DNA of 64,000 nt from assembly GCF_014805625.2 (NCBI RefSeq), contig NW_023998416.1:32579490-32643489 (forward strand), given 5' to 3'. A program made the position numbers and the translations under genes. The stretch comes from Glossina fuscipes. Lineage: Eukaryota; Arthropoda; Insecta; Diptera; Glossinidae. The notes under the pieces were generated by a model, which made no database searches, was not told the DNA's origin, and saw nothing but the letters and a program-made list of their open reading frames with translations. Positions 1 through 13,779 of this stretch are shown here, piece by piece. Within the stretch, counting starts at the first letter, position 1; each line of letters opens with the position of its first letter.

Positions 1-3000
1 GTCCAGAAAATTATGATTTATGATGTCTTGCGTATTATACCAAAAAAAAAAAAAAAAAAAAAACAAGAGAAAAAAAAAATAGGAGGAAACTTTTGTTAGT
101 GATTGCGTAGGTTTTTATCTCACAAAATGTGTGTAACAATTATTAAGAAAAATATCTTTGTTGTTGTTGTAGTAATAACAATCTCAACAGAATGTTTAGT
201 CTCAGCTCTGCAAAAGACCACACATGTATGTATCCACGTATGTACGTATGCTTTGTGGATTTTACACTCTATTAAACTAATCGCTCAACTGTGAAAGCAG
301 TCATCAAATGGCCACACCTCCATCGCACACATATGCCCACAAAATTGTTAGACTGAAGCGTATCAGCCATGAAGATGTCAAATGATCCTTTTTTCGGATG
401 CATTTCATTTCATTCATAATTGATTTTTCCTTGAAATGCAATTTCTATAAAATTCGATATTGTTTAAAGAAACTTTAATTTCTTTTTTTTCATGTAAGTG
501 TAACATTCGTATTCGCTTAGGGTATGCGTGTTGTGTCCCGTTTTCCGCAGACCCCAACATGTTGTTGGTAATAAAAAATTTATTACTTCAATCGCCATTT
601 CATTTGCATATTTATGAAAAATGTTCTTATGGGTCTAAGCGGAGGAATACTTAAAGAAATATCTACCAAGAGAAGGCAAAGCGCAAGGGAGACTAGTAGA
701 CATGAAATTAGTGAATTGTTATTACAAACGTGGACGCACACGATTACCTTTACTAAGTCATATAGAAAAGTATAAAGAAATAGAATTTGAAGGTAGCGAG
801 GGAAAATTATTCTCGATAGTAAGTAAAATTTTTCAAATAAAAAAAGAAAAAAAAGAGTTCTTAAAAGTGAGAATCAAGCCCGTACTATTTATTAGACTCA
901 AAAGAGAGAATTTCAAATCAATAAGTATTCACATTAGCGACAGATGAGTGTACCCTGATTAGATAAACTTTCCATTTTGTATATCTTCACAGAGAAAATT
1001 GACAATATATCTCAAACATGTACATTCAACTTAACGTTTGCTTTCACACGTTTGTCCTTGCATTGATTTTGAATGAGAAATTTTTACCTACCAGTTTTCT
1101 ATTCAGCTCCTTCTTCTTTATGCTCAAGGCTGAAGAGCAATGTCCAATAAATTCGATATGTGCTTATATGTGTCTGTTTTTCAAAACAGTTTAGTAAGGT
1201 GTTTACGCTAAACAATCTTTAAATGAACCAATGAGTTCGCTGTTAAAGAACACATGTTCGACATTTCTGTCCATTCTTTAGATTTTCTCAAGATCTTTGC
1301 ATGCACTGTAGCGAGTTGCCTTAAGATCTCAACACATCATAAGACGCATCTATACCACTGAAATCTTTACGTGACTTTCTGACTCATATTGAATCATCAT
1401 AGGCAAGTTTTAAACGATCCGAAAGGCCGACTCCACGAACACCGTCCTGTAGCAGCCCTAAATAAAACGCTTTTGTTTTGGGTATGCTAGGTATTAAGCA
1501 TATATTTATTGAAAAGAAAGATATTTTTGAAGAATATTAAAAAAATTGCAACACTGAAGCTGTTCTTCCAAAACATCTTTAATTTAAGGAGCTCGGCGGC
1601 AGACAGTGTAGCTGGTCCCAATTTGCATCTAAAAAAAAGAAATAATAACTTAATCTCTATGTTTGTAGCTAAACTTTTCAAATGTTAATTGAAGAGATCG
1701 TAAAATATTCAAAAGAAATCAATTAAGATTGTGGAGATGTGCTGGATGGCTCTTAACTCACTCAACTCTTGACTCACTCTTAACTATTTAAGGAACCATT
1801 TAAATCAATAAAAAAAGAAGTGATTTTCTGAATAATCCGCACTCGCTTAACAGATCAACCTGAATAAATATTTAATATAAAGTTTTTTCTGCAGATTTTC
1901 CTATTTCTAGTGAACACAATCCTTCACTTAGTGAATATATAGTGAATATATAGAAACTGGGTTCGTCTTTCTACAAATAAGAACTCCCACCGACGGAAAC
2001 CAAACATTCTGTTTTTTTTTATAAAAAAACGACCGTTATACTCTGAACGCATATTTGTTCCTCTGTGAGCAGCAGTATGTTTGATTTATTAATAGGTGAA
2101 AAGCGATATGCCGTTAATTGGGTCAGCTTTTAGAATTCGCTTTTCTTAAGTATCCGACATTAATGATAAATTTTTGAGGGCTGAGGTCTTCAAATCCATC
2201 CCGGTACCATTTTTGCATTACCTCGAGATGGATTTTTATGAATTCTTGATTTCCCCTATATTGTCCTATCTCCCCCGTCCAGGCCTGAGATTACGGGTTC
2301 GGATGTCGCCTCCGATTGACTTCATATCGAAGCATGTTTTACATAAAAGCGGCACATTTTATTTATTCCTTAGCACAGGTCGCATGCATTATCTACTCGT
2401 AAGTTGAAACGCGGCAAAGAAGTCGAGAAATTTCCATGACCAGAGAAAATTGGGTTAAGTTTGGCCTCCGTGTTTCCTCTCCACCCATTGTTTTACTTTC
2501 ATAGTAGGGGTTTAGGCCCACCTTCCCTTCAGGTTGTCTTCCTATCGTTGCCGTCATTATGTCAACGTGCTCTCGATGGACGTCGGCTTGATTTCGCTCA
2601 GAGGAATTGATTTATCCAAAACTTTCGTAATGGAATCCGCAAATGTTACCTTCGTATGCACTCCCAGACATTTTTCGCTTAGAATGCTACCTATATATGT
2701 ATATGTAAAATTATGAGTTTCATGCGTAACGGAGAATTTCGCCTAGATTTGTGAATAGCGTGTCATGGCATACACTTATTGCGTCACGTATTATACATGT
2801 TAAGCCTTTATAGAGCTTTAAGCCTTTGCCTTGTAAAAGCTATATACATATATATATACATACGTATATTAACATTTACAGTAATATTCTAAAATACCAA
2901 AATATTTTGTCGAATGGGAATCTTCACCTGGTCTTAGAACGTATTTATGCCAAATTTTATATCCATATTTGTTAGCAGAGTTTGCCTATTATGGACGTTC

Positions 3001-3890
3001 TTATAATGTGATCGAGCCCTCCTCTCCCATTGAAATTTTTCATTATTTTACCTGATTGATGCGGTGAACTTAATATATTCTCACGGTATAATGGCGGATG
3101 TAAGAATGAATTGTATTTCATGCTAAAATCGACATTAAGAAGTAATCTAAACCACATACTAAAAATAATGGAAAAGTTTAAAAGAAAATTCTTTTTCATA
3201 AGAAATTTGTTAGCTAAAGATTACTTTTTTAAAACTTTATGGAATTGATTTTAATTTTTATAAAAATTGAAAATTTCGTGTCGCTCATTAGTATCTCTTG
3301 CGCAGGTCATCGTTGTCATTACCTTTGGTATTCATAAAAACTGGGGGTTAAATGCAAAAATTAAAAGCGCAATGCATATGGGTGGCTTCTTTCAACTACA
3401 AAATCATTGTTTGACCAACAATAAATAAATGAAACCATTTTAAGTCCTTGGACGACGGTGAGACGTTAAACTATGCACAGACATTGGTCACGAACGGAAG
3501 TTCTGATAAGACTAGAAATTTTTTTTTTTTTTTTTTTTTTCATTTTTGTATTCCGTTGTCGTGTTTAATGTCTTTTTGTCGTGCTTTTAACGTTCCTCTC
3601 TTTTTCTCTATCTCTCTCTCTCTCGTTCTAGCTTTCTTTTTCAATGTGCTTGGGTAGGCCGTTTGTTCCTGTGTTGAAAATGTTTTTAATATCTATTCAA
3701 CTTATGACAAAAGTAATAACATTAAAACCTAATGCTATGAAGTAAGCAAAAAATCCTTTAAAATCTTATCTAAAAGAAGAGATCTAACAATTAAATCGTG
3801 GCTATTGTGATATAATTTGATTGTTTTTTTTCTTTTTTCTTTTTTTTGTTTAAATATGAAATCATTTTAGTAATGATTGCCAGTCATTAG

Positions 3891-3921
<31 letters not shown>

Positions 3922-5100
3922 GAAAAAGAAAACTATCTTAAGAGATTCAAATATTCAAATTTTTATTACCTTTAATATAAACAATGAAAAATTCTTTTAT
4001 ATATATATATATAAACAAAATGAAATGAATTGTTGTTTGTTTTTGTTTGTTCTTTCACAATGTGCGAGATCTCGATCGGCTTTCTGCTTAAAACTTTCTT
4101 AAACAATGTTAAACAACAATTTGTATCATTGTTCCTTAACGAGGATAGTCAAATTTTATGGTTTGCCTCTCCTTTCCGTCGAATGTAATGCATACGTTTT
4201 AAATTTCACACTTGAGATCTTCTACAAATTTTCAATTTGTTATGGAAACAAATGCTTTACTTAAAACAATTGATTTTCTCAAAGAGCGCTGGCTGACCAC
4301 CACAACAAAACACATATAACTCATCACGTACAGCAGAACAGCCACTTTACGTTAATGATATTCTCAAGCCGGGCAAATTGAAGTATTCTTGATGTTGATG
4401 AGCACAAATATTAGCTCATCCGTCTAATAAGTACCGAGACTGGGACTAGTTCTTTCATTCAACAAAGCTTAACATCGTTGCTTACGTTCATTCAATTCTT
4501 ATTCCTATATACCGGCCGTCAATTGAAACTAGCATTTTGTCTTGTATGACAGGATTCTATTCTAACCCGTATGTCGAACGTTTTGGATTGATAAACTTGT
4601 AAGTTCTTTGAAAATTTTTGAATTTTGACTATCGGGCTGTTTCACTTGCACTTGAATTTATCTCCATAACTTTCCCATGAAGAAAATCGAATTAGAAATT
4701 TGGTCTTTCAACGGAAGGCGCATGGCTGCCGACTAAGCGTAAGAACTTCCGATTGAAACGACAGCCCTATCTGTGAAGACAAGATACAGATACAGTCTCG
4801 CTTCCATCGATCATCAACAGCGCGCAATAGAGGGAACGTTAACAAAACGACAGCAAGGATATAAGAAAAATGTCACTTAACCATGCAGAAGACGGTACAA
4901 GATTACGTGGCTCTAACGACTTGATAGATATTTTCACAATGAATGAATGGAAATTTTTTTTTTTTCTGAACTTTTTCTTATAGATCCACATTTACATAGG
5001 GTTTTTCTGCTAAATCATATACGCATCAAATTAACCGAACACGATACTGTCCTGCGGACCACCATGGAATGCCCTGCACCGCCCTACATTTATTCATATA
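1..5100. other. Non-coding AT-rich stretch with homopolymer runs
   Basis: I see no recognisable gene here. It holds a poly-A run at 42-63, a 22-nt poly-T at 3519-3540, a CT-rich tract near 3596-3624 and a poly-A at about 3894-3921. An 81-codon ATG-started ORF at 702-947 (+) has no recognisable domain; an ATA|GTAAGT donor-like site lies inside it, so it could be an exon or chance. The part at 2170-2760 is less AT-rich than its surroundings and may be an old element relic, but no frame gives a recognisable protein. Confidence 0.6.
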
Positions 5101-5119
5101 ATAATTTTACAAAATAAGG

Positions 5120-5290
5120 TGTAAACTGAGCGACGATTCGAATCGAATTATCAATAGCACTCGCGCTTGGGGCAAAACACGCCAGTCTAGCAAGTCTCTT
5201 CCAAATATTTCAAAAATTGTAAGAAAAATTATTGCGAATCGATCGATATAGTAAAACATCTCAAATCCTTCCAAATGGTATAGGATGTAA
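5120..5290 (+). repeat. Dispersed repeat family B, copy 1
   Basis: This segment shares, in the same order, the boxes that mark family B elsewhere in the window. They are a stretch ending in caaaacacgccagt (about 5174), a run like 'atttcaaaaattg', and a distal box resembling 'atctcaagtccttctgggt' (here diverged as 'atctcaaatccttccaaat'). No coding potential is visible. It appears to be an old, decayed member of a dispersed fly repeat of unknown class. Confidence 0.5.
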
Positions 5291-5299
5291 AAACTCTTA

Positions 5300-6670
5300 G
5301 AGCCCATAGCGCATTTCAAATAGTAAAATCTAGCTGTGAACTTAAGTGTATTGATGTCAAATGAATTTCTTCTTCCTTTTATCGCGAACAAATTATTTGA
5401 CAAATTAATCAGTAATTGTTTGCTTAGTTCCTGATATTTCTTGGTCACAATGTTTACTACTTCTCATTACTTTTACACACACACACACACACACACCCAC
5501 ACACCCATACAAACCCACACACACACACACACACACACATGCACACACAGTCATGGAATTATAAACTCTCTTTTCAGCTCACTCTCACCGATTTTTCATT
5601 TTTTTTCCTTTTATTTTTTTCTTTGTAATTTTAAGCTAATTTGTTGTTCTTTTTTTTTTTAGAAAGTAATAATTTTTAAATTTATTCAACCAAATATTAT
5701 TACAAATTTTCATTTCATGTTTCAAGTACATCTTTCAAAACAGGCGAATACAATTATGCAAGCCGTGCATACATATATATACACATACACATAACTAAAC
5801 GCAGAGTCATATACATTAATACACATGCACTAGTCAAAGACTCTCAGTCATCGTAGCAGGAGAATGACTTTAAAAAATGTAATCTTAATATTTTCCTCAT
5901 GACTTCTCAAGCAAAAGTTTTTTCATGTCATTGTATGTGATTTTTACGTTTGAATGAAATCTGTATGAAAACCTTTAAAGTTAAATATTAAAAAAAAAAA
6001 GGAGAAAAAAATCAACTACGTATTCGTACGTATTACCACATCCACTTACACACTCACTCGCTTAAGCAGTCAGTCGTTTTTACTGCTAGTTGCAGGGAAA
6101 AAAATAAAAACAAAAAATAAACATAAATAAATAAAGCAGTAGAAGCAGAAATCTGCTCTGAAAGGTAAATAACTGTAACATTTTAATTAGTGAATTCCCT
6201 GAATGACACTACACACTAAATATTCGTTATACTATTTCTTATTGTTGCGATACTACCTACTACCCAGTGAGTGCATAGTTGCTAGAAAATTAATTTTATA
6301 TTTCATAAATTATATAATAATTAAAAATTTTTATACTTGTTATTAAATAGTGGGAATATAACGGACTTAACTCGTCGCCGCAGAATCTAAAAAGGATACA
6401 TATTAAAAAATACATACATTTACCATAAATATTTCCAAGTATATACGATATAGATAAATATGTAAGAAAAAAATTTAAAAAAAAAAATAAGAAAACGATG
6501 TGGAATATGCATAGAAATGTATATCACGATGTGTCTGCTGTAAGTTATGGGCAAGAAACCCCGAACAGCGCGGATGCCCTGACTTGGTGAAAGGACTCGC
6601 GGTATGTTGTACTGGACGCGAGTTGATTTATATTCAATATCAACCTGAGTGAAACGACCAATGTTTTTGC
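5300..6670. other. Non-coding, AT-rich
   Basis: Beyond the CA microsatellite I see T-rich and A-rich tracts (for example 5642-5662 and 5988-6010) and short TA runs. No gene, exon-like frame or element end was recognised. Confidence 0.5.
5476..5540. repeat. (CA)n microsatellite
   Basis: Two nearly pure CA dinucleotide runs are separated by about 20 nt of CA-derived sequence. It is a simple repeat with no coding role, and probably polymorphic. Confidence 0.95.
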
Positions 6671-6679
6671 TAAGTATGA

Positions 6680-6850
6680 AGCAGATATCTCCGGACATGA
6701 GTTCATTTACCACAGCTGATAGATGGATAAACGGGCTGATAAATATTTCGTGAATGATTCTGATTTGATACTCAATCATCAGCGAGTATATGCAGATTTT
6801 AGGTATGGTCTTTGCAGCTTCCTCCTGGGTGCTGCAGACGTTTCGATAAA
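6680..6850 (+). repeat. Dispersed repeat family A, decayed copy
   Basis: The distal part aligns by eye with the family A tail seen at 43.1, 49.9 and 52.6 kb. It has a 'cagcgagtatatgcag' box (about 6780), then 'gcagcttcctcctgggtgct' (about 6815), then 'gcagacgtttcgataaa'. Upstream, 'gatatctccggacatgag' and 'gatggataaacgggctgat' match the middle of the family. The 146-codon minus-strand ORF over this segment is a shadow of the repeat. Confidence 0.5.
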
Positions 6851-6859
6851 AGCATGACA

Positions 6860-9200
6860 TTTTTGTATTCTACAATATTGAGCAATCATGGCGGATTTGT
6901 TCGATATTTGTACATATGCTGCCAGATCATCCATAGAATATAAATGCAGATTTCTATTCTTATTGCTATTTGGTGTTAGTATACTTATTTAACGAGTAAA
7001 AGAAAGAATTTTTTGTTGTTGTTGTTGTATTGTGGTTGTGTCCTTTGACCCGCTTCTGCCAAATGTAAAGCCGAGTGCTGCGTTTTTGCGACGAGGGGAA
7101 TAATTACCAAAGACAAGACACAGCTTGACACGCGGATGGGCGGACGGGCTTGCTTACCTGTTATGTAAAAAAGGCAAAGGCGTGGCTTGCATTTTGGAGA
7201 GTGCATTGAATCCTGGAGCGTAAATGAGGTGCAAAATTTTGGATTTCAAATGTAGTTTCTCAGAGGTTTTGAGGCAATACAACGAAGCGCTCGGATCTTG
7301 TTGCCGATTCCGTTGAACACCTGCGCATAACCCAAAGAAAATTTTTGTCAGTTTGTAACTTATCCCCATCTTCTACCAATGTTTGATTTATTCAAGTTTG
7401 CAGATTTTTCTTCAAAAAAGCGGAAACTTTCCACAAACTGTGTAACATAAACGTATGCTTAGTTTAGCGATTGCGTTTCATTTGATGTTTTATGTCAAAA
7501 ATATTTTCCTCCTCTATTTGTCGCTTACGGAATTAAAGTATAGAATATTAAAAATAACGAGATGTTTTAGATATGTCGTCTTTTATAGATAATTCAATAT
7601 GGTTAATGGGTTAGTCCTCTAGCGAATCCCTATAGGCATGGCCGTCTGACCTTCTTCCCCGTTGTCCGTCTATCCATTTGAGTAATGTCTGTAATAAGCC
7701 CGATCGCAAAGATTAGTTTCTTCCTTTTTTGCTTAGTCCGCCGAAGAATAGCATATATTATTGAAGTGAAGCTAGTTTACCAAGATAATTCACATTTTTA
7801 AGGGTTATGTGTTCGCTAAAATGTCTTTGCTAAGTTACGGGTTATTGCGAAAAAAACGACAACATTTAATGTATACATGTGCACAGAATCGAATATTTCA
7901 TTAGCAACATTATTGCAGCGCGCATTTAGCATTCAGTGTCTTGCGTATATGAGAGGGCAAGTTTGTGGCGAGTTTGGTGGCGAAAGTGCAAGATAAACAC
8001 CCACTTACCTACTTTTTAATTTCCAATATCTGGCTTTGTTCTGTTAACTAAGAGTTGTTCTGTTAAGTAGGAGTCCTCCGCCGATTGTACTATTTCTGCC
8101 GCGAACATCTTACAAGTTTCATACGAATACGAATCCCCATAAATGATTATTTATTAAGTAAGTTCATAAGTTAAGTTCAATTTAATTGCAAAGATTTAGT
8201 TCAGATTACCCTAAGTTAAGACTTTATCGTTAGGGTTAGCCATTAACTCGTAAATTAAAAGCTACGTGAAATGTCTAAAGAAATTATTGAAACTACTACC
8301 CAATGGTAAATAAACTCTGGAATGGTTTTATTACAATACGCCTCCTTAAGTGTATTCTTCTATACTTTTTTCTGTTGTTCTTTTTTATTTTCTTTCATAT
8401 AACACAGACACATAGACACAGAGAATCTATTTGTAGCTGAATATGCTTAAATTAAATAAATAAATAAATGAAATGTATGTCGATATCGCTCAACCGTAAG
8501 ATTAGCTGACTGATTCTCCCGGATGTGTATATCAGGTCTATAACTAACTACAAATTATTCAATGCGTGGTGATATTAATAACACTAAGAGCTTAACCTTG
8601 CTACCTTGATTTGAATTAAGCCGATTCTGCTGACTCTCAAGCTTCTGCGTGTTTGCGATGGTTATGCGCATTGAAAAAGAGCTACACTTATTCCGACCAT
8701 ATCCATGCTTTTTTCCTTCTATGCTTGTTTTACTCTTATTATCATATTTTCAACTTTAACTGAATCACTTTTTCAATTTGTCATTCTGCGTTTTTATCAT
8801 TCTGCGTTTTTAGACCTGTTTTAAGGATTTGATAGGAAGAATTTGAAGCTGATAATTTGAATTCATAGCTAATTAAGGTTTCGATGAGTGAATAAATAAA
8901 TTGACATGAAGACATAGCCTATTATACACAGCCTCCGCTTCACATGCTGCTTGCAAATCTTCAAGGCTTTACAGCAGTTGAGATTTTTCAAAACATCAAT
9001 ATTTTTTGATTGACTTGAACAAAATTTCTTTGATGCAGCTTCATCGGTATAATCATCGAATGGATGAACAAAGTTTGAGATGCATTCACCAAAAAAAGAA
9101 CAGTTTGGGTATTTTTCCTAGAACATAAAAAATGCGATGCAGCAGACCGCGCACGCTGTAGGTTAAAATCTTCGAAGAGAGGGAATGAGATAATGAGAAT
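6860..9200. other. Non-coding; short tandem duplications
   Basis: No gene is recognised. Two small tandem duplications are clear: a 16-bp perfect one (TCATTCTGCGTTTTTA) at 8781-8812, and a roughly 19-bp imperfect one built on ttgttctgttaa at about 8036-8072. The remainder is AT-rich sequence with no exon-like frame I can support. Confidence 0.5.
7060..7210 (+). repeat. Possible family A fragment
   Basis: The phrase 'gggcggacgggcttgcttac' near 7137 resembles the 'acggacggacttgcttaaat' box of the copy at 52.58 kb. Little else of the family is recognisable, so this is weak. Confidence 0.3.
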
Positions 9201-9209
9201 ATCTAGGAA

Positions 9210-9375
9210 CATAAGACAAATCGCACCAGCACTGTTGATCAGCACCAAACTATGATTGAATAGGTCCGTCTGCACGTTCGCAAGTTTGCCTGTCTATTTC
9301 TGTGCCCGAGTTATGTCTGTGGTAAACGTTCGCCAAATCTCAAAATGGAAACTATTTGCTTCAAATTTGGCAGAG
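9210..9375 (-). repeat. Dispersed repeat family A, minus-strand copy
   Basis: Read on the minus strand this contains 'gaacgtttaccacagacat' (cf. 'gaatgtttacaacagatat' at 43.09 kb), then 'gtgcagacggacc', then 'ggtgctgatcaacag' (cf. the 'gctgatcaagaata' box). The order matches family A. The copy is old and truncated. Confidence 0.45.
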
Positions 9376-9379
9376 GCCT

Positions 9380-12335
9380 TCTCATAATAACACTTGCATT
9401 ACTTACATAATATGTAACTAGATTGTGTTACCAGTAAAAACATAGCATCTAAAGCCAATTAAATGAAACTAAGAAAAATTTTTCCTACGTGAAAATTACA
9501 TATTAGGTATAATGCACCTTACATACCATTACGTATTATTGTCGTATGATGTTTCCTACAAGCGTTCTTTTTACCATATTATGAATCGCTAAAGTTTCCA
9601 TATAAAACCCACAAAGCTGAATAGTACTCATAATTTGTACGAAATTGAGTTAATCTAAGAGGCTCATAGTATATTGAAGTTTTTCCGGAACATTGAATTT
9701 AGTCTTGTTTGGCAGCAACGGGGATGCTGTCTTTCCTTCCAGAGACTGCTTTGGGAACAAAACTGTTAGCATCAAACTCCTTTTCGTTAAAGACGGTAGG
9801 AGAATTAAAAGCAGCCTATTTTCATACAAAGTAAGTCTTACGCTTAAATCCCCTCTAAGGCAACGCAGTGCGAACAGGAGGAAATGTATGTCGTAGATAC
9901 CCTATATTTAAGCTTAATACGTAATTGAAATCGTTTTTCATTCTTAATTACTTCTATGAATATTTCTTAATTCATTGAATAAAAAAACTAACAAAAACCC
10001 CCTGCTCTTGAATCAAGCAATCTGCAAAAGGCCGATTTTAGCTTCACACGTTTATACCAAAGTAATCCGAATATTGAAAAAGCTCTCCGACCTTGAGATA
10101 TGATTATGAAAAATTGATTGGTTCTCTCCCAAGTCCTTATGCGTGTTGCACTTCAACAGTTGCGTATGCTATAAACATAACTTCAAACGAGAAAGATGTG
10201 ATCAGGAACAGCATTACACATTACTACAATAAATCTTCTCGGGCTCTTTTCGAATTCTGAGTTTTCTTTAATACGGCAAAAGCAAGGCCTCTCATTATCT
10301 AAGAAATCATATTCAATCCAATCAATGAGGCCATAATTAAATCATTTTCTACGGGGAATACTAATCAAGTTAACAAACTAATTAACAATTTAAATTAAAA
10401 GTTCTTCAACTCACATTTTCCCACAATCTATAGATCATATTCATATTTAAGATTCTTGATTATCATATCACTTTCTAAGATATCTTACGACAACACTAAC
10501 TGAGTCTTATTATTATTATTATTATTATTGACAAACTTGTTTACTTAACTGCAAACGCGCTCAATTGAACATTTACATAAATTTGTTTTTTAAATTTAGA
10601 AAGGAAAAGGAAATTCTCATAAAAGAAACCAGCAACGAGAGATTATCCTACATCAGACAATCATGACAAATTTTGTTAAGGTAATTTTTATAATGCGCGT
10701 CATTAAAAATTCATAAATCTAGACTACATCAAATGAACAATAAATTTGTATTTTCCAGTGGCATCATTTACAAGAGGACAGTTGCAATTTATTCTTCTCG
10801 ATCGACAGCTGTCACAAATGACATTTCAATTGTCAAAGAAATAAACGCTTCCAGTACTAAGAGAGATTGGATAAAAGCGAGCTTGCTTACCCATACATTT
10901 GTAAAGTCTCAGTTTGAAGTTATTGGGAGGGTTCAAGGAGGAATCGCTTAATACACATTTGAAATGTTGTAATACGTATAGAACGTTTGAAAGTAAAACA
11001 AGCAAAAGATTTACATTCACCTTAGAGCGAATCATGGATACCCGACTGTTTAAGTAAGTTCACAAAATTAATGTTAGTAGTCCTTTCTTCCGTCCTTCCC
11101 TCCTTCTTCTATTGCATTTATAAAACATTTAAATCCCGAAATCACATAAATGTATGTTCACATACCCGAATACCTATACATACATGTTTGCATACATACT
11201 TTGTCCGTTGCATTTATAAAAAATATATAAAAATATATATATATGTAGATTTGTACACATGTATATATATATATATATAGATGGAAACTTGCTAAATTAA
11301 CTTGGAATGTTTAACCCACCAATCCACCAAAGATGTTATTCCATAGCGCCTTTAAAATGCTAAAATGTCTAATTGTTACAAACAGAATGACGGAACAGTT
11401 GTACTCATATTCTTTGCTGATCGATAAAAATAAAAAAATTATTGGTTTTTTGCTTTTCCACAAATGTTATTAACCTAAAATATTGCTGTCATTGTTTTAA
11501 TACAATTACAATGCTTTCTAGATGATGCTTAAAAAGTATACATGTCGGCATACATCCCTTATGCTAAACGGTATGGTTAAGTCCTGCTTTAAATTCTATT
11601 GTTAAATATGGTGTTTACCGTATTATTTGAATTTTATTGTTTTTTATGTAATTATAAATGCATTATATTTGTATCGCTTTCTAAGTACCCAACAGAAATG
11701 AATACATATGCGTGCACATTTGTTTGCCTATACATACTATATGCAATAGAAATATAGAAATTTCCACTTTTTTTTTTTGTAAATAACGTTAAACAGGGTT
11801 AGAAAAAATGTTAATTGCTCTTAAAATCAAAATAAAACAGCGGCAGCATTCGTCAAGACCCCGCAGTAAAAGCGGAAATATTCGCATATATAATATACAC
11901 ACATCTATATATATACTATTCATTGTATATGCATATCACAATAAAATAAACCAGAAAGTAATACAAACATAATTACATATCTTTGTGTGCATATTCGTGG
12001 TTATTGTGTATGTACGCAAGTTTGTTGATTGAGGTTTTAATGGTAATGATATTCACCCTTTACATGTGTGCTCTTGTTAACGTTCGATTATTAAAAATTT
12101 CAGGTTATATGTATTTACACATCTTTTAACTCTTCACCTATTTACCATCAGCTGACCTTATTGCGCTTAATTGAAATTGTAATATGTACCAAGGAATAGC
12201 ATTAAAATTAGGTTAGAGTAGAATTGTGCATTGATGGCTGATTGCATCTTGCGTTTTAGCTGCCTTACAGCGAGCCGATGAGATGATCGACCTCTCCATC
12301 GTAATCAATATATTTATATACATATTTATATATTC

Positions 12336-12366
<31 letters not shown>

Positions 12367-13520
12367 AAATATATGTATCAATGCTTTTCCAAATTGTGCA
12401 ATATATTTCAGAGCGGTAAAGACTATTTAGTGTACAGCGAGCCTCATACGCCTAATGAACCGGTTTTACAGTTTTTTTGAGACAAACTTAAAACTGAATA
12501 TAATTCTCAACAGGATAACTATCTAATGTCTGTTAAAAGGATGAAACATTTACTGTGGTAAAGACCTTTCGTAGAGCCATTGTTTCATGAGACCTTCGGC
12601 AGGTGAAGCCGTGTTGCTAACAGTTAACGTCGCTCACATAACACAGTGAACATCGTAGCAGTCGAATATCGTCAGTTCCAAGAAAACAACAAGCTGTTAC
12701 TCGTAATTGTGGGCATTGCTTTTTAATTATATGACCAATCTTGCAGAGGATACTCTTATTCATGCGATACGGCAACGGTCGGGAAGAAACAAGGAAAGAA
12801 ATTCGAAGACGGCCGCAGCCTAGTGGTTTTGCGCACAATTGGAAAGTGTTACGTCTTTACCCACAGAATAAGCATTATATCTACGACCAAAGTAAACTTT
12901 AGCTCAATGAGATTTGAACGCAGACGTGAAAGTTGTGTTCGTTTACGTATTTGGGAAAATAATTTTGTTCAAAATTTTTGTAGTAAACTATTACTGTTCG
13001 AATACGTTGTTCGAAAGTGTATCGACTCTTCTCTAAATATCTCCTAATCTTTACTTGTCGTATATGATACAGTGCCGTCCGGGGCACTGAAGCGACTTTT
13101 ATGTGAAGAAATGATTACAAGTTGATCGAAAGGACAAATAGGTTTTTGAAACTACGCACCAACAGGCCCATAATATTGCTACTATCATAAAAATGGAAAC
13201 GTTGCTCAAGAAGGTATCGTAAGTAACTATCTACCAGTATTTTTTATTAATGTGTTATTTATTTTATTTATTTGTCAGCTTAGTTATAATAAGAGGGACA
13301 CTGTTACTACGGAGCACCTCAAAATTTTTTCCTTCGGAATAGGATTTAATATCATTTGGTAAGTCCTTAACTTCTCTCAAAAACTTTTAAAATATGTTTG
13401 GTGTTGTTCGCTATAATTGATCTACAATATTGCGACCCAAATTTCTGATGTTTATGTCTGATATATTTAACATTGTCACATAGATTATTTGACAACTTAT
13501 ACCACCCGTATAAGGGAGTA
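9380..13520. other. Non-coding with simple repeats
   Basis: It holds an ATT trinucleotide run at 10508-10529, TA-rich tracts at 11220-11280 and a (TA)n run at 12339-12364. Small ORFs of 60-75 codons occur on both strands, overlap one another and show no domain, so they are not called. No transposon ends were recognised. Confidence 0.5.
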
Positions 13521-13527
13521 CTCGAAA

Positions 13528-13760
13528 AAGTGGTCCGATCCGAACTATTTTCAATAGCATTCGCCCGTAGACCAAAGCACATCAGTGTACCATCTTTCAT
13601 CATAATACCTCAAAAAATGCGATCTGTAGGCTGAAGACAAGGAAACAAGACGGGCAGCCGGACAGAAAATCTCAAACCTATTCGAAACTAAATTCGAATT
13701 ATTCGGTGTAATAAGAAGTGGGTCCATTTCAAGTCCTTGACGGCGCCGAATATATCCATA
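13528..13760 (+). repeat. Dispersed repeat family B, copy 2
   Basis: This is one of the fuller copies. It shows 'gcattcgcccgtagaccaaa', then 'gcacatcagtgtacc', 'tgcgatctgtaggctgaa', 'cgggcagccggacagaaaat', 'ttcggtgtaataagaagtgg', and finally 'atttcaagtccttgacg'. The same boxes in the same order recur at 29.8, 32.7 and 36.0 kb. Minus-strand ORFs across it are shadows. Confidence 0.6.
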
Positions 13761-13779
13761 CAAGCTTTATGCACCTTTC

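Noticed and set aside
6420..6860. 146-codon minus-strand ORF
   Set aside because: It lies over a family A repeat and AT-rich flank; the frame is antisense to the repeat and shows no domain.
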